Assembly: GCF_900112005.1 (NCBI RefSeq)
Contig: NZ_FOKK01000016.1
Location: 45,645-109,644 of the forward strand
DNA: 64,000 nucleotides
DNA from: Algoriphagus aquimarinus
Lineage (GTDB): Bacteria; Bacteroidota; Bacteroidia; Cytophagales; Cyclobacteriaceae
Reading direction: 5' to 3'
The notes beneath the pieces are model-generated. The model did no database searches and was not told where the DNA came from. It saw only the letters and a program-made list of their open reading frames with translations. Positions 63,240 through 64,000 of this stretch are shown one piece after another. Position numbers and translations under genes: made by a program. The number at the start of each line of letters is the position of its first letter. Position 1 is the stretch's first letter.

Positions 63240-63835
63240 TGTTTTAAAACTTACTAATCATCCTAATAATTATAAAGACCTCAATTGCTTTATCCCATTA
63301 TAACCAAACAACTAGAATAATCAAATTACGTCTAGCGGAGAGGTCTTTAAATGCAACAACTATCGCCCTATTTGATTCAGCAAAACTACACGAGGAAAAC
63401 GTGTAAGCACTTGAGGTAAGTCCTATAAAAAACTGACAAAAATCATATTTCTATAACATGATCTGAAAAGATAATCAAGACAATACAAGGACAAAAACCA
63501 AATTCATAACTGTATCGGATGAAATTCAATACCATGGAAGACTAATAAGCCTCAAAACATGGAATTGAGTCAAAATAATAATCAATTGATAGTTATAATG
63601 GCTTCAATGGCATTTGGTAAAGTAGAATTCCAAAGAATAACTAAGCCTAAGTATCGCAAAATAAAATAAAAATTAGCTCATAAAACCCATACATCCCTAT
63701 TTCCTTACCCCACATGTTAGAGTAAACGAGTGTATTTTCGTTTGTTAAGGTGGGCTACGTTGCTGGGAGGATGGTCTATAAAAAGGCTATAAAACCAAAA
63801 AGCCCTTTGGAATGAACCAAAGGGCTTGAATAAAT
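63240..63835. other. Gene-free stretch between ccoI and 5S rRNA
   Basis: About 600 AT-rich bases without a gene. It contains the ccoI upstream region and the 5S terminator (63800-63827). I see no FNR-like box that I can defend. Confidence 0.5.
63800..63827 (-). terminator. rRNA operon terminator
   Basis: On the minus strand AAGCCCTTTGG pairs perfectly with CCAAAGGGCTT around a 6-nt loop and is followed by TTTGGTTTT; it lies just after the 5S gene. Confidence 0.9.
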
Positions 63836-63944
63836 GAGGCGGCGACCTACTCTCCCGGGTGTAACCCCAGTACCATCGGCGCTGCAGGGCTTAACTTCTC
63901 TGTTCGGGATGGGAAGAGGTGGGACCCCTGCGCTAGGCCGCCTA
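63836..63944 (-). rRNA. rrf: 5S ribosomal RNA
   Basis: On the minus strand the sequence shows the classic 5S core CCCATCCCGAACAGAGAAG, the CGCCGATGGTACTG arm, the GGGAGAGTAGGTCGCCGCC 3' arm and complementary ends (AGGCGGC/GCCGCCT). Boundaries are set by the terminal stem. It should be the distal gene of an rRNA operon whose 23S lies past the window's right edge; the spacer 63945-64000 holds AGTAGC/AAGTAGC repeats. Confidence 0.93.
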
Positions 63945-64000
63945 AATTGTAAGACTTCAGTAGCTAGTAGCAAGTAGCAAGATCTCTTTCGTATCTCAAC

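Noticed and set aside
63776..63973. 65-residue minus-strand reading frame
   Set aside because: It lies over the 5S rRNA and its terminator.

Overview
The window reads as a chromosomal segment of a Bacteroidota bacterium of the Cytophagales / Cyclobacteriaceae (Algoriphagus-like) type. The evidence is family-level: a PorX-type response regulator with a PglZ domain, a CarboxypepD_reg/TonB receptor, a fused LpxC-FabZ, a fused CcoN-CcoO with a single-heme CcoP, DUF4296 and DUF4924 proteins, a Bat locus, and Bacteroidota-style promoters (TTG, about 18-19 bp, TAnnTTTG). Several genes start with TTG or GTG.

Layout. 1-2.3 kb: the 3' part of a large PVC-type heme-binding HEAT-repeat protein. 2.3-3.95 kb: a gene-free zone of short hairpins and tandem 360-bp repeats; another copy lies at 12.85-13.3 kb. 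3.95-7.0 kb: a GT2 glycosyltransferase overlapping a double-LAB_N/GT39 fusion. 7.0-12.7 kb: a block of response regulator, histidine kinase, PepSY-like lipoprotein, TonB receptor and four-repeat DUF347 membrane protein. 13.4-21 kb: glycerophosphodiesterase, cytochrome bd oxidase (cydAB), GH144-type lipoprotein, nitrilase and a UbiA prenyltransferase. 21-30.8 kb: proBA, purN, DUF2975-HTH pair, dicarboxylate symporter, DUF4924, a frameshifted endonuclease/exonuclease/phosphatase gene flanked by 20-bp inverted repeats, an SF1 helicase, an ACP phosphodiesterase and a small membrane protein. 31.2-38.7 kb: ppa, then a tightly coupled four-gene operon (E1/ThiF-nitroreductase fusion, GNAT-like protein, 7TMR-DISM histidine kinase, REC-histidine kinase) with a divergent stand-alone receiver. 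38.7-41.9 kb: porX-tsaE-ald. 41.9-47.6 kb: HD-domain hydrolase, lpxD, lpxC/fabZ, lpxA, ABC ATPase and a lipoprotein. 47.6-53.3 kb: mutS2-DUF4296, and a divergent DUF58-BatD-like-BatA operon. 53.4-63.2 kb: hemN facing a complete cbb3 oxidase cluster (ccoI, ccoS, ccoNO, ccoQ, ccoP, ccoG, fixH, SafE-type). The right end holds a 5S rRNA on the minus strand, the distal end of an rRNA operon that continues beyond the window.

How it fits together. Two high-affinity terminal oxidases (bd and cbb3), their assembly factors and oxygen-independent heme synthesis suggest growth at low oxygen. The lipid A genes, the LAB_N-GT39 fusion and the TonB receptor concern the outer membrane. The best candidate for an undescribed system is the 31.9-38.7 kb cluster: overlapping stops and starts tie a probable small-molecule or protein-modifying enzyme pair to a membrane sensor kinase, a receiver-kinase and a very similar free receiver. 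This suggests that one product is made and sensed by the same operon; that is inference, not shown by the sequence.
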